Positions 1 to 5,648 of a stretch of 8,020 bases of DNA are shown piece by piece. Source of the DNA: Gammaproteobacteria bacterium. Its GTDB lineage: Bacteria > Pseudomonadota > Gammaproteobacteria > Cardiobacteriales > Wohlfahrtiimonadaceae. Location of the stretch: positions 1 to 8,020 of the forward strand of contig BHEQ01000081.1 of the NCBI GenBank assembly GCA_003864535.1. The letters are read 5' to 3'. The number at the start of each line of letters is the position of its first letter. Within the stretch, counting starts at the first letter, position 1. The translations under genes and the position numbers were made by a program. Under the pieces are notes generated by a model. It saw only the letters and a list, made by a program, of their open reading frames with translations, did not search any database and was not told where the DNA came from.

Positions 1-1
1 A

Positions 2-52
2 GTCGATAAGCCACTGCCTAATAATCATGTGATAGGAGTGAGAATTCTTTAA
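2..52 (+). CDS. Possible C-terminal tail of an upstream gene (partial)
   Basis: One forward frame is open from the window edge and would encode a 16-residue tail reading VDKPLPNNHVIGVRIL before a TAA at 50-52. The other two forward frames stop within 30 bases. The composition looks protein-like, and the position just before the start of the duplicated unit would suit the end of a neighbouring gene. The stretch is too short to name a family, and an open run of this length can occur by chance. One reverse frame is also open here, so the strand is not certain. Confidence 0.3.
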   Translation, partial: VDKPLPNNHVIGVRIL

Positions 53-338
53 CTGGTTGACTTAAAGTTGTCATTATTTAATATTCAAGATGTAGTATAT
101 AAAAATAAATATGTTAATACTGCTGAGAAGTTACTAATTTTAAAAATAAAATACACCCTAGCTCTAATTGATAAACAAAGTAAAAATTATTATAATATAG
201 AATAGTATATAAATATTATTCAAGGATATAAAATATCAAAGATCTTAGAATAATTTAAAAAGTTTTGTATTTGCCTTGTGAATTTAATTTAATTTAAGAC
301 TTGTAATGTTTTTATTTTAAGTTTAAGCTCTACTGAAC
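53..338. other. AT-rich leader of the first duplicated unit, no gene
   Basis: No convincing gene is visible on either strand. Bases from about 77 to 140 align with about 2143-2202 upstream of the intact regulator. Bases from about 281 onward align with about 2205 onward. Between these matches, about 141-280 is extra, extremely AT-rich DNA with no counterpart in the second unit; I see no clear terminal repeats or coding sequence in it. It may be an insertion here or a loss from the other copy. The last part, 301-329, carries the promoter-like sequence listed separately. Confidence 0.6.
301..329 (+). promoter_or_regulatory. Putative promoter of the dead regulator copy
   Basis: TTGTAA at 301-306 and TAAGCT at 324-329 are separated by 17 bases, giving a plausible sigma-70 layout with a good -35 and a weak -10. 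The same pair at the same spacing occurs at 2216-2244 before the intact regulator, within a conserved leader block. Conservation supports a function but could simply reflect recent duplication. If active, this promoter would drive the first binding-protein gene through the regulator remnant. Confidence 0.35.
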
Positions 339-358
339 TCGAAAGTAAAGACTTTCGA
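339..358. promoter_or_regulatory. Putative regulator operator, unit 1 copy
   Basis: TCGAAAG at 339-345 and CTTTCGA at 352-358 form a perfect 7-bp inverted repeat with a 6-base spacer. It sits about 10 bases past the putative -10 box and just upstream of the dead regulator's start. The arms match those at 2254-2273 exactly, while the spacer differs. DeoR-family repressors often bind sites containing CTTTCG-like half sites, so an autoregulatory operator is the favoured reading. A small mRNA hairpin is the alternative. Confidence 0.45.
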
Positions 359-371
359 TTTTTAGGCTATT

Positions 372-855
372 ATGTCTTTTCAAGGCTCTAAAGCTTCCTA
401 ACAGCCTTATTGAGATTGAAGTAGAAACGCTGAGCAAATAATTTAGTATTTTGACTGTAAACATTCGTAATGATTTAAGCTATTTTGAAAAATAAGTATT
501 CTTAAGGGGACTTCTATAAATTAGATTTTTCAAGGCTTGCGATATTATTAAAAGCGCAGTTTACTGAGGTAAATGATCATTTTCATAGTATCGCGTAACC
601 CAGAAAAAGTAATTAATAGATGTGCCCTTAACGCTCTTTTTTTGTAAGGCATGATGCAATTTTACCGCGCCTACCATAATCTAAGAACCCATAAAGTAGT
701 CTACAGGGGCTTCCAGCAATTAGCTTGAAGCATTTTGATCAATTGATCATATAACATGACGTTTCTAAAAAGGAAGAAAATATTTAAAAATTATTAGGTT
801 TTTAATTAATTCAAATACAGATAATATATTGTTTAATAAACTAAGTATAACTTAA
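372..855 (+). pseudogene. Degenerate DeoR-family regulator
   Basis: This is the decayed twin of the regulator at 2287-3117, recognisable from the ATG at 372 to the TAA at 853-855. Using the intact reading frame as guide, a GAA codon has become TAA at 439-441 and a glutamine codon TAA at 493-495, both within the DNA-binding domain. About 20 bases are missing near 396. A 122-bp palindromic element is inserted at 506-627. Most of the effector-binding domain (equivalent to roughly 2512-2950) is deleted, leaving the last 55 or so codons' worth of sequence. The GGAGG ribosome binding site of the intact copy is degraded to TTAGG. No functional protein is possible, but transcription could still pass through to the binding-protein gene 20 bases downstream. 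Confidence 0.9.
506..627. mobile_element. 122-bp palindromic MITE-like element, copy 1
   Basis: This element interrupts the regulator remnant. It is symmetrical about its centre (ACTGAGGT here, ACTTAAGT in copy 2), with two arms of 61 bases. Its ends are GGGGACTTCTATAAATTA and the near-complement TAATTAATAGATGTGCCC. TTAA lies immediately on both sides (502-505 and 628-631), whereas the intact regulator has a single TTAA at the matching point, so the insertion appears to have duplicated TTAA or its inner TA. Aligned by hand to the reverse complement of 1832-1953, it has the same length, no gaps and about 13 mismatches (about 89% identity). It has no coding capacity. The structure resembles ERIC-type or MITE elements mobilised in trans, but I do not recognise the family. 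Confidence 0.8.
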
Positions 856-863
856 ATCTAAAT

Positions 864-868
864 AAGGA
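864..868 (+). promoter_or_regulatory. Ribosome binding site of first binding protein
   Basis: AAGGA lies 7 bases before the ATG at 876. The same sequence and spacing occur at 3126-3130 before the second copy, which supports the first ATG of the MNM start over the internal ATG two codons later. Confidence 0.75.
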
Positions 869-875
869 ATTAAAA

Positions 876-1781
876 ATGAATATGCCAAACATAATTAAAA
901 CAGGTTTGATCTGCTCAATCATTGCACTAGCAGGTTCAATATCAGCACATGCACAAACTCGTACTGATGAAGTAATTGGAGCATCACTTTTAACGCAACA
1001 GCATCCTTTTTATATCGCGCTTGGTCAGGCTATGAAAGATAAGGCATTGGAAGAGGGCGTAACCCTTAATATTTCGATTGCTAACCAAGATTTAAACAAG
1101 CAAGTATCCGATATTGAAGACTTCATTACTAAAAAAGTCAATGCAATTATTTTATCGCCAGTTGACTCTAAAGGGGTTAAATCAGTGATTTTGAAAGCGC
1201 AAAAAGCAGGTATTCTTGTATTTACTGTTGATATTGCTGCTAGCGGTGTTGAAGTAACTTCCCATATTGCCACAGATAATTATTCAGGCGGTGTATTAGG
1301 AGGTGAATTAATGGGGAAAGCGCTTGATGGAAAAGGAGACGTTGCGATAATTACCTATCCATCTGTTCAGTCAGTGATGGATCGTGTTGAAGGTTTTAAG
1401 AAAGGAATTGCAGAATTCCCAGACATTAAAATTGTTGCGGTGCAACCAGGAATTACCCGAGCAGAAGCCCTAGTGTCTTCACAAAATATACTACAAGCTA
1501 ATCCTAATTTAGCAGGAATTTTTGGATTTAATGATGATATGGCACTAGCTGCAGCCTCTGCAGTTAAGTCTGCGAAAAGAACGACAAAAGTTTTTGGATT
1601 TGATGGCATGGAAGAGGCACGTAAAGCGGTTGATAATGATCCTTTATTTATAGGGGTAATTACCCAACATCCTGAAAAAATGGGTGAATTAGCGGTAGAA
1701 GCTGCAATCAAGGCGATTAGAGGCGAAAGCGTTGAAAAAAATATTCCTATTATTCCAGGCGTATATGTTAAAAAAGATTAA
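876..1781 (+). CDS. Ribose-type sugar ABC transporter periplasmic binding protein, copy 1
   Basis: This 301-residue protein belongs to the RbsB-like periplasmic-binding family (type 1 fold, Peripla_BP_4). A signal peptide is clear: a positively charged start, a hydrophobic stretch at about 10-22 and an AHA-Q cleavage site near 26/27. By alignment from memory with E. coli RbsB, ligand-contact positions are HPFY at 43-46 (NPFF in RbsB), D119, R170, N219, D243 and Q264. The RbsB arginine after the first aspartate (R90) is isoleucine here, and N64 is serine, so ribose specificity should not be assumed. It is about 88% identical (hand count) to the protein at 3138-4040. The ATPase and permease are far downstream, past a palindromic element and an inverted repeat, so it probably works as a second receptor for the same transporter. 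It follows a dead regulator whose promoter and operator survive. Confidence 0.88.
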   Translation: MNMPNIIKTGLICSIIALAGSISAHAQTRTDEVIGASLLTQQHPFYIALGQAMKDKALEEGVTLNISIANQDLNKQVSDIEDFITKKVNAIILSPVDSKGVKSVILKAQKAGILVFTVDIAASGVEVTSHIATDNYSGGVLGGELMGKALDGKGDVAIITYPSVQSVMDRVEGFKKGIAEFPDIKIVAVQPGITRAEALVSSQNILQANPNLAGIFGFNDDMALAAASAVKSAKRTTKVFGFDGMEEARKAVDNDPLFIGVITQHPEKMGELAVEAAIKAIRGESVEKNIPIIPGVYVKKD

Positions 1782-1831
1782 TCAATAGTATTGAGACTTA
1801 AGCTCGCCCTAACTATGAATAATTAGCTTAT
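1782..1831 (+). other. Relic of the binding protein-ATPase junction
   Basis: Bases after the first binding-protein stop match the spacer after the second copy (about 4053-4097), up to the AACTAG sequence that contributes to the ATPase ribosome binding site. The match ends there and the palindromic element begins at 1832. No ATPase coding sequence remains, so the duplication endpoint lies at or very near the ATPase start, or the rest was lost. Confidence 0.7.
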
Positions 1832-1953
1832 GGGAGCATTTATAAATTGCTTTTTCTGCGTTACGCGATATTATTAAAATGCTCATTTACTTAAGTGAAC
1901 TGCGCTTTTAATAATATCGCAAGCCTTGAAAAATCTAATTTGTAGAAGTCCCC
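1832..1953. mobile_element. 122-bp palindromic MITE-like element, copy 2
   Basis: This element has the same length as 506-627 and about 89% identity when read on the opposite strand. The symmetry centre is ACTTAAGT. The arms start GGGAGCATTTATAAATTG on the left and, complemented, GGGGACTTCTACAAATTA on the right. The arms match each other imperfectly, so transcripts would fold into one long hairpin. Its flanks are TTAT and TAAA, with a TA close to each end, so a target duplication is less clear than for copy 1. It sits directly after the first unit and may help end transcription there. No transposase is encoded. Confidence 0.78.
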
Positions 1954-2078
1954 TAAAATAATAATTGCCTTAATGTACTTTTTGCCCACTTAAACTCATA
2001 TTTTTGTGCGTGGCTAAATTTGCTAAAACCAGTTTTCATGTAAGGGTTGTATTTCACTTTAAGTATTTACTGTGCAGC
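1954..2078. other. Intergenic stretch with no recognised feature
   Basis: I see no convincing coding frame, ribosome binding site or repeat here. It separates palindromic element copy 2 from the GC-richer inverted repeat and is not shared with the other unit, so it may derive from the ancestral sequence upstream of the operon. Confidence 0.5.
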
Positions 2079-2136
2079 TAAAGAAGCCTCACCACAACCA
2101 TCAACCCCAATCCTCTCCGTCGGCGAGGTTTCTTTA
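2079..2136 (+). terminator. Inverted repeat, terminator- or attenuator-like
   Basis: TAAAGAAGCCTCACC at 2079-2093 pairs with GGCGAGGTTTCTTTA at 2122-2136 over 15 positions with one G-U pair and one mismatch, leaving a 28-base loop. Inside it, CCTC (2112-2115) and CC (2117-2118) can instead pair locally with GG (2122-2123) and GAGG (2125-2128), giving a short hairpin followed by TTTCTTT. The two folds share the same 3' strand and exclude each other. The stretch is much more GC-rich than its surroundings. It could be a terminator for the first unit, an attenuator, or a small palindromic repeat. It lies about 150 bases before the intact regulator gene. Confidence 0.5.
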
Positions 2137-2215
2137 ATCTATTTGTTCAATATGTTGCATGTAAAAATAAACATGCTAATTCTACTGAGTAGCTAAAATT
2201 AATTTAATTTAAGAC

Positions 2216-2244
2216 TTGTAATGTTTTTATTTTACGTTTAAGCT
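2216..2244 (+). promoter_or_regulatory. Putative promoter of regulator operon
   Basis: TTGTAA (2216-2221), a 17-base spacer and TAAGCT (2239-2244) form a possible sigma-70 promoter. The same arrangement is kept at 301-329. The operator palindrome starts 9 bases beyond the -10 box, where a bound repressor would cover the transcription start. The -10 match is weak. Confidence 0.4.
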
Positions 2245-2253
2245 CTACCTAAC

Positions 2254-2273
2254 TCGAAAGAAAAACCTTTCGA
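2254..2273. promoter_or_regulatory. Putative regulator operator, unit 2 copy
   Basis: TCGAAAG (2254-2260) and CTTTCGA (2267-2273) form a perfect 7-bp inverted repeat with spacer AAAAAC. It ends 3 bases before the GGAGGA ribosome binding site of the regulator. The arms are identical to those at 339-358 although the spacer differs. It is the best candidate for autoregulation by the adjacent DeoR-family protein. As RNA it would form a small hairpin next to the ribosome binding site. Confidence 0.5.
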
Positions 2274-2286
2274 CTTGGAGGACATT

Positions 2287-3117
2287 ATGCCTTTTCAGCA
2301 ACCTAATTCATTGAAGCGTCGCCTGCAAATTGCAGACCTAGTACGCCGTCTTGGAGAAATTAAAGTCGAAACATTGAGCAAAGAATTTGGTGTTTCGACT
2401 GTCACTATTCGTAATGATTTAAGCTATCTTGAAAAGCAAGGGTTTTTAACACGCTCTTTTGGTAAAGCACGACATAATTTTGCTTTATCTGTGCCTGCCA
2501 TAATCACAGAACAAAATAACATAGAATTAAGTGCAAAAAAATTTAAAATAACTGATGAAATATCCTTAGCATCTACTGCTGCAGGCATGGTTCGAGATGG
2601 AGATACTATTTTTTTAGGAGCAGGGTCAATTATTCAAAAGATGATTCCTTTTCTTACAGAAAAAGATAATATTTCAATATTAATCAATGATGTATCTGTT
2701 TTATCATTTATTCAAGTATATTTAGATTGTGCTGTACACTTAACAGGGGGCACATTGGCTAAAGGATGCCATGCTCTCTTAGGTCCGCTTGCGGAGGCGA
2801 GTATTCAGATGCAGACTATTAATAAATGCTTCTTGGAGATTGATAGCATTCAAGATAACGATATAGTTGCTTGCAATCACCCCGCAATGGCGCGTTTATA
2901 CAGTACGGCGGTGAGCTTTTCACAGAACTCTATAGGTATTATCTCCACACTTCAAAGTAGTCCAGAGGGGTTTCCAGCAATTAGCTTGGAGAATTTTGAT
3001 CAATTGATCATACAACAAGATGTTTCTAAAAAGGAAGAAAATATTTCAAAGTTATCAGGTTTTGCAATTAATTCAAATACAGGTAATACAATATTTAATA
3101 AAATAAGTCTGACTTAA
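2287..3117 (+). CDS. DeoR-family transcriptional regulator
   Basis: This 276-residue predicted repressor controls a sugar operon. The N-terminal winged helix-turn-helix spans about 10-62, with the recognition part reading LSKEFGVSTVTIRNDL at 30-45, followed by the typical wing region. The C-terminal sensor domain (about 85-250) shows the family's GDTIFLGAGS at 105-114 and LTGG at 152-155. Family members usually have aspartate and threonine in the first motif where this has glycine and isoleucine, and the usual FLGADG-like segment is replaced by FLEIDS. The effector site is therefore atypical, and the protein is slightly longer than the usual 250-260 residues. I chose the ATG at 2287 because GGAGGA at 2277-2282 is well spaced for it; a TTG at 2275 would overlap that site. 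The binding-protein gene follows after 20 bases, so the two are co-transcribed. Sugar-phosphate induction is expected from the family. Confidence 0.85.
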   Translation: MPFQQPNSLKRRLQIADLVRRLGEIKVETLSKEFGVSTVTIRNDLSYLEKQGFLTRSFGKARHNFALSVPAIITEQNNIELSAKKFKITDEISLASTAAGMVRDGDTIFLGAGSIIQKMIPFLTEKDNISILINDVSVLSFIQVYLDCAVHLTGGTLAKGCHALLGPLAEASIQMQTINKCFLEIDSIQDNDIVACNHPAMARLYSTAVSFSQNSIGIISTLQSSPEGFPAISLENFDQLIIQQDVSKKEENISKLSGFAINSNTGNTIFNKISLT

Positions 3118-3137
3118 ATCTAAATAAGGAATTAAAA

Positions 3138-4040
3138 ATGAACATGCTAAACATAATTAAAACAAGTTTAATCTGCTCAACTATGGCACTAGTTAGTGCA
3201 ATATCAGCGCATGCACAAACTAACACTGAAGTAATTGGCGCATCTCTTTTAACGCAGCAACATCCTTTTTACGTAGCTCTTGGCAATGCCATGAAAGATA
3301 AAGCCGCGGCAGAGGGTGTAACCATTAATATTTCGATAGCAAATCAAGATTTAAATAAGCAAGTATCGGATATTGAAGACTTTATTACCAAAAAAGTTAG
3401 TGCAATTATTTTATCTCCAGTTGACTCTAAAGGGGTTAAATCAGTAATTTTGAAAGCGCAAAAAGCAGGAATACCTGTATTTACTGTTGATATTGCTGCT
3501 AGTGGAGTTGAAGTAAGCTCCCATATTGCGACAGATAATTATTCAGGCGGAGTATTAGCTGGGCAATTAATGGGAAAAGTACTTGATGGAAAAGGAGAAG
3601 TTGCGGTGATTACCTACCCAACTATTCAGTCAGTTATTGATCGAGTTGAGGGATTTAAAAAAGGTATTGCACAATTCCCAGACATTAAAATTGTGGCGAT
3701 GCAACCTGGGATTACCCGCGCTGAGGCTTTAGTAACATCACAAAATATGCTCCAAGCTAATCCTAATTTAGCAGGAATTTTTGGATTTGGTGATGATATG
3801 GCTCTAGCAGCTGCATCTGCAGTAAAATCTGCGAAGAAAACAACAAAAGTTATTGGGTTTGATGGCATGGAAGAGGCACGTAAAGCGGTTGATAATGATC
3901 CCCTATTTGTTGGCGTAATTACCCAACATCCTGAAAAAATGGGTGAGTTAGCGGTAGAAGCTGCAATTAAGACGATTAAAGGTGAAAGCGTTGAAAAAAA
4001 TATCCCTGTTATTCCAGGCGTATATGTTAAAAAAGATTAA
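3138..4040 (+). CDS. Ribose-type sugar ABC transporter periplasmic binding protein, copy 2
   Basis: This 300-residue RbsB-like receptor is the one directly upstream of the ATPase and permease. The signal peptide ends at AHA-Q near 26/27, as in copy 1. Ligand-contact positions by comparison with RbsB are HPFY at 42-45, D118, R169, D242 and Q263. The asparagine at the N190-equivalent position, present in copy 1 (FGFNDDMA), is glycine here (G218, FGFGDDMA), requiring two base changes. Most other differences from copy 1 are conservative, and a quarter of them lie in the signal peptide and mature N terminus. The ribosome binding site AAGGA at 3126-3130 is identical to that of copy 1. A 66-base spacer separates it from the ATPase start, with no obvious terminator. 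It is predicted to bind a monosaccharide. D-tagatose or another ketohexose is a guess from the downstream enzymes. Confidence 0.9.
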   Translation: MNMLNIIKTSLICSTMALVSAISAHAQTNTEVIGASLLTQQHPFYVALGNAMKDKAAAEGVTINISIANQDLNKQVSDIEDFITKKVSAIILSPVDSKGVKSVILKAQKAGIPVFTVDIAASGVEVSSHIATDNYSGGVLAGQLMGKVLDGKGEVAVITYPTIQSVIDRVEGFKKGIAQFPDIKIVAMQPGITRAEALVTSQNMLQANPNLAGIFGFGDDMALAAASAVKSAKKTTKVIGFDGMEEARKAVDNDPLFVGVITQHPEKMGELAVEAAIKTIKGESVEKNIPVIPGVYVKKD

Positions 4041-4106
4041 CCCAAAGATTAATTAATAGTATTGAAACTTAAGCTTGCCCTAACTATAAATAACTAGGTG
4101 ATGATC

Positions 4107-5648
4107 ATGCTAACTAAACCAATTATCGAAGTGATTAATGTTGCGAAACGCTTTGGAAGTGTTGAAGCTTTAACCGACATATCGCTTAAAATTATGCAAG
4201 GGCGGGTACATACTTTATTAGGTGAAAATGGTGCAGGAAAATCAACATTAATGAAGATTCTTGCAGGTATTTATCCACCAAGTTCAGGGCAAGTTTTATT
4301 ATATGGGCAGCCTATGCTTTTTTTAAATCCTGAGCAATCTCGCCGTGCTGGGATTGCGATTATTTATCAAGAATTAAGCTTAAGTCGCAATATGAGCGTT
4401 GCTGAGAATATTTACGCAAATCAGGAGCCGCAACGCTTTGGTATTATTAATGATAAACGACTGCTTAAAAATGCAAGTGCTTTATTAGAAGATTTAGGGA
4501 TTATGCTTGATCCTGCACAGCCTTTGTCTAATCTATCTATGGCGCAACGTCAATTAGTGGAAATAGCCAAGGCATTAAGCTATCCATCACAAATTGTAAT
4601 TATGGACGAGCCGACCTCATCACTCAGTGATAATGAAGCTGAAATCTTGTTTAAGATTATTGCTAAGCTAAAAAAACAAGATAAGGCAATCATTTATATA
4701 TCACATCGCATGAGTGAGATTATGCAAATCTCGGATGACATTTCTATTTTAAGGGATGGGCGTTTTATCAAAACACTTCAAAAAGATAAATGTGATATTA
4801 ATGAACTTATCGCATTAATGGTTGGGCGTGAAATGAAAGATATTTATCCACCAAAAATACATAAGATAGCAGCAGAGACAGCATTACAAAATCAAGCCAT
4901 TTTAGAAGTTAACAATTTACATAAGCAAGATGTTTTTAATCATATTTCCTTTAATTTACACGAAGGTGAGATCTTAGGATTTTTTGGTTTAGTTGGTGCT
5001 GGGCGTTCTGATATTATGAAAGCTCTATTTGGAATGGCAGCTTATACTGGTGAGATATCTATTAAAGGAAAATTGGTAAAGATACGCCATCCATACGATG
5101 CAATATCTCAAAAAATTGCTTTTGTGACAGAAAATCGTAAAGAAGAGGGTCTGTCATTAGCGCATAGTATTTTAAATAATATTAATGGGGTTAATTTTAA
5201 ACAAATTACACATAAAACAGGGATTATAAACCGCCTCAAAGAAATAGAAATTGCTCAGAGTGCTATTTTAAAAACTAGTATTAAAACATCAAGTATGGAT
5301 GAGTTAGCAGGAAATCTAAGTGGAGGAAATCAGCAAAAAATTGTTTTAGCCAAATGGCTAGAAAGTAAACCACATATTTTAATTTTAGATGAGCCTACAC
5401 GCGGAGTTGATGTTGGTGCAAAATATGAGATTTATAAAATTATGCGCACCCTTGCCGCAAGTGGCACTGCAATTATTATGATCTCCTCTGAATTACCTGA
5501 GGTTATGGCACTGAGTGATCGCCTTATCGTAATGCGCGAAAAGCATATTGTAAAGCAATTTGATCAAATGCAAGGACTTACGCAGGAAATGATCATGTTC
5601 TTTGCAACAGGTGTACATTCAAATAAAACCAACAAAAGGACATCATAA
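4107..5648 (+). CDS. Sugar ABC transporter ATP-binding protein (RbsA/MglA type, two ATPase domains)
   Basis: This 513-residue cytoplasmic ATPase powers monosaccharide import. The first domain has a full Walker A (GENGAGKST, 39-47), Q-loop glutamine at 88, signature LSMAQ at about 143-147, Walker B ending DEP at 167-169 and switch histidine at 200. The second domain has the degenerate Walker A typical of this subfamily (GLVGAGRS, about 294-301), signature LSGGNQQ from 404, Walker B DEPTRGVD at 428-435 and SSELPE in place of the switch histidine. Length and layout match RbsA, MglA and XylG, so one chain supplies both nucleotide sites. I chose ATG 4107 because AGGTGA at 4096-4101 is correctly spaced for it; starts at 4098 or 4101 would overlap that site. 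The stop codon overlaps the permease start by one base (TAATG), indicating translational coupling. Confidence 0.92.
   Translation: MLTKPIIEVINVAKRFGSVEALTDISLKIMQGRVHTLLGENGAGKSTLMKILAGIYPPSSGQVLLYGQPMLFLNPEQSRRAGIAIIYQELSLSRNMSVAENIYANQEPQRFGIINDKRLLKNASALLEDLGIMLDPAQPLSNLSMAQRQLVEIAKALSYPSQIVIMDEPTSSLSDNEAEILFKIIAKLKKQDKAIIYISHRMSEIMQISDDISILRDGRFIKTLQKDKCDINELIALMVGREMKDIYPPKIHKIAAETALQNQAILEVNNLHKQDVFNHISFNLHEGEILGFFGLVGAGRSDIMKALFGMAAYTGEISIKGKLVKIRHPYDAISQKIAFVTENRKEEGLSLAHSILNNINGVNFKQITHKTGIINRLKEIEIAQSAILKTSIKTSSMDELAGNLSGGNQQKIVLAKWLESKPHILILDEPTRGVDVGAKYEIYKIMRTLAASGTAIIMISSELPEVMALSDRLIVMREKHIVKQFDQMQGLTQEMIMFFATGVHSNKTNKRTS

Larger units (their letters stand above)
77..1826 (+). 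repeat. Tandem duplication, unit 1 (decayed regulator plus binding protein)
   Basis: Side-by-side reading shows that this segment is a diverged copy of about 2143-4097. Homology starts in the regulator leader, runs through the regulator remnant, the intergenic spacer (identical AAGGA ribosome binding site) and the binding protein, and continues about 45 bases past the binding-protein stop, ending just before the position of the ATPase ribosome binding site. Relative to unit 2 it has an extra AT-rich block (about 141-280), deletions in the regulator, and an inserted palindromic element (506-627). The unit order implies an ancestral regulator-binding protein-ATPase operon whose front part was duplicated head to tail. 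Confidence 0.85.
2143..4097 (+). repeat. Tandem duplication, unit 2 (intact regulator plus binding protein)
   Basis: This is the intact partner of the segment at about 77-1826. It contains the leader, promoter-like sequence, operator palindrome, whole regulator, spacer, binding protein and the spacer before the ATPase. A small difference after the binding-protein stop is a near-repeat of AAAGATTAA (about 4041-4052), absent from unit 1. Unit 2 is contiguous with the transporter genes and is therefore more likely to keep the original position. Confidence 0.85.

Noticed and set aside
736..749. Perfect palindrome TGATCAATTGATCA, repeated at 2997-3010
   Set aside because: It lies inside the regulator coding sequence (FDQLI codons) and its remnant, far from any start, so it is best explained as coding sequence and not as an operator.
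1025..1273. Open reverse-strand frame inside the first binding-protein gene
   Set aside because: It is antisense to a well-supported gene, has no ribosome binding site or family resemblance, and a similar shadow is expected from the codon pattern.
1367..1711. Second reverse-strand open frame within the first binding-protein gene, with a partial equivalent at 3626-3868
   Set aside because: Its presence in both duplicates follows from the shared sense sequence. No independent coding evidence was seen.
2079..2136. Possible integron-type attC site
   Set aside because: The inverted repeat lacks the paired core sites ending in GTTRRRY, and there is no cassette or integrase nearby.
2275..2286. TTG start giving four extra N-terminal residues for the regulator
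   Set aside because: The TTG overlaps the GGAGGA ribosome binding site that serves the ATG at 2287 and has no site of its own.
2487..2508. TGTG...TCACA pair resembling a CRP site
   Set aside because: The spacing is too long for the CRP consensus and it lies within the regulator gene.
4098..4106. GTG or ATG start giving two or three extra residues for the ATPase
   Set aside because: These codons overlap the AGGTGA ribosome binding site, which is properly spaced only for the ATG at 4107.
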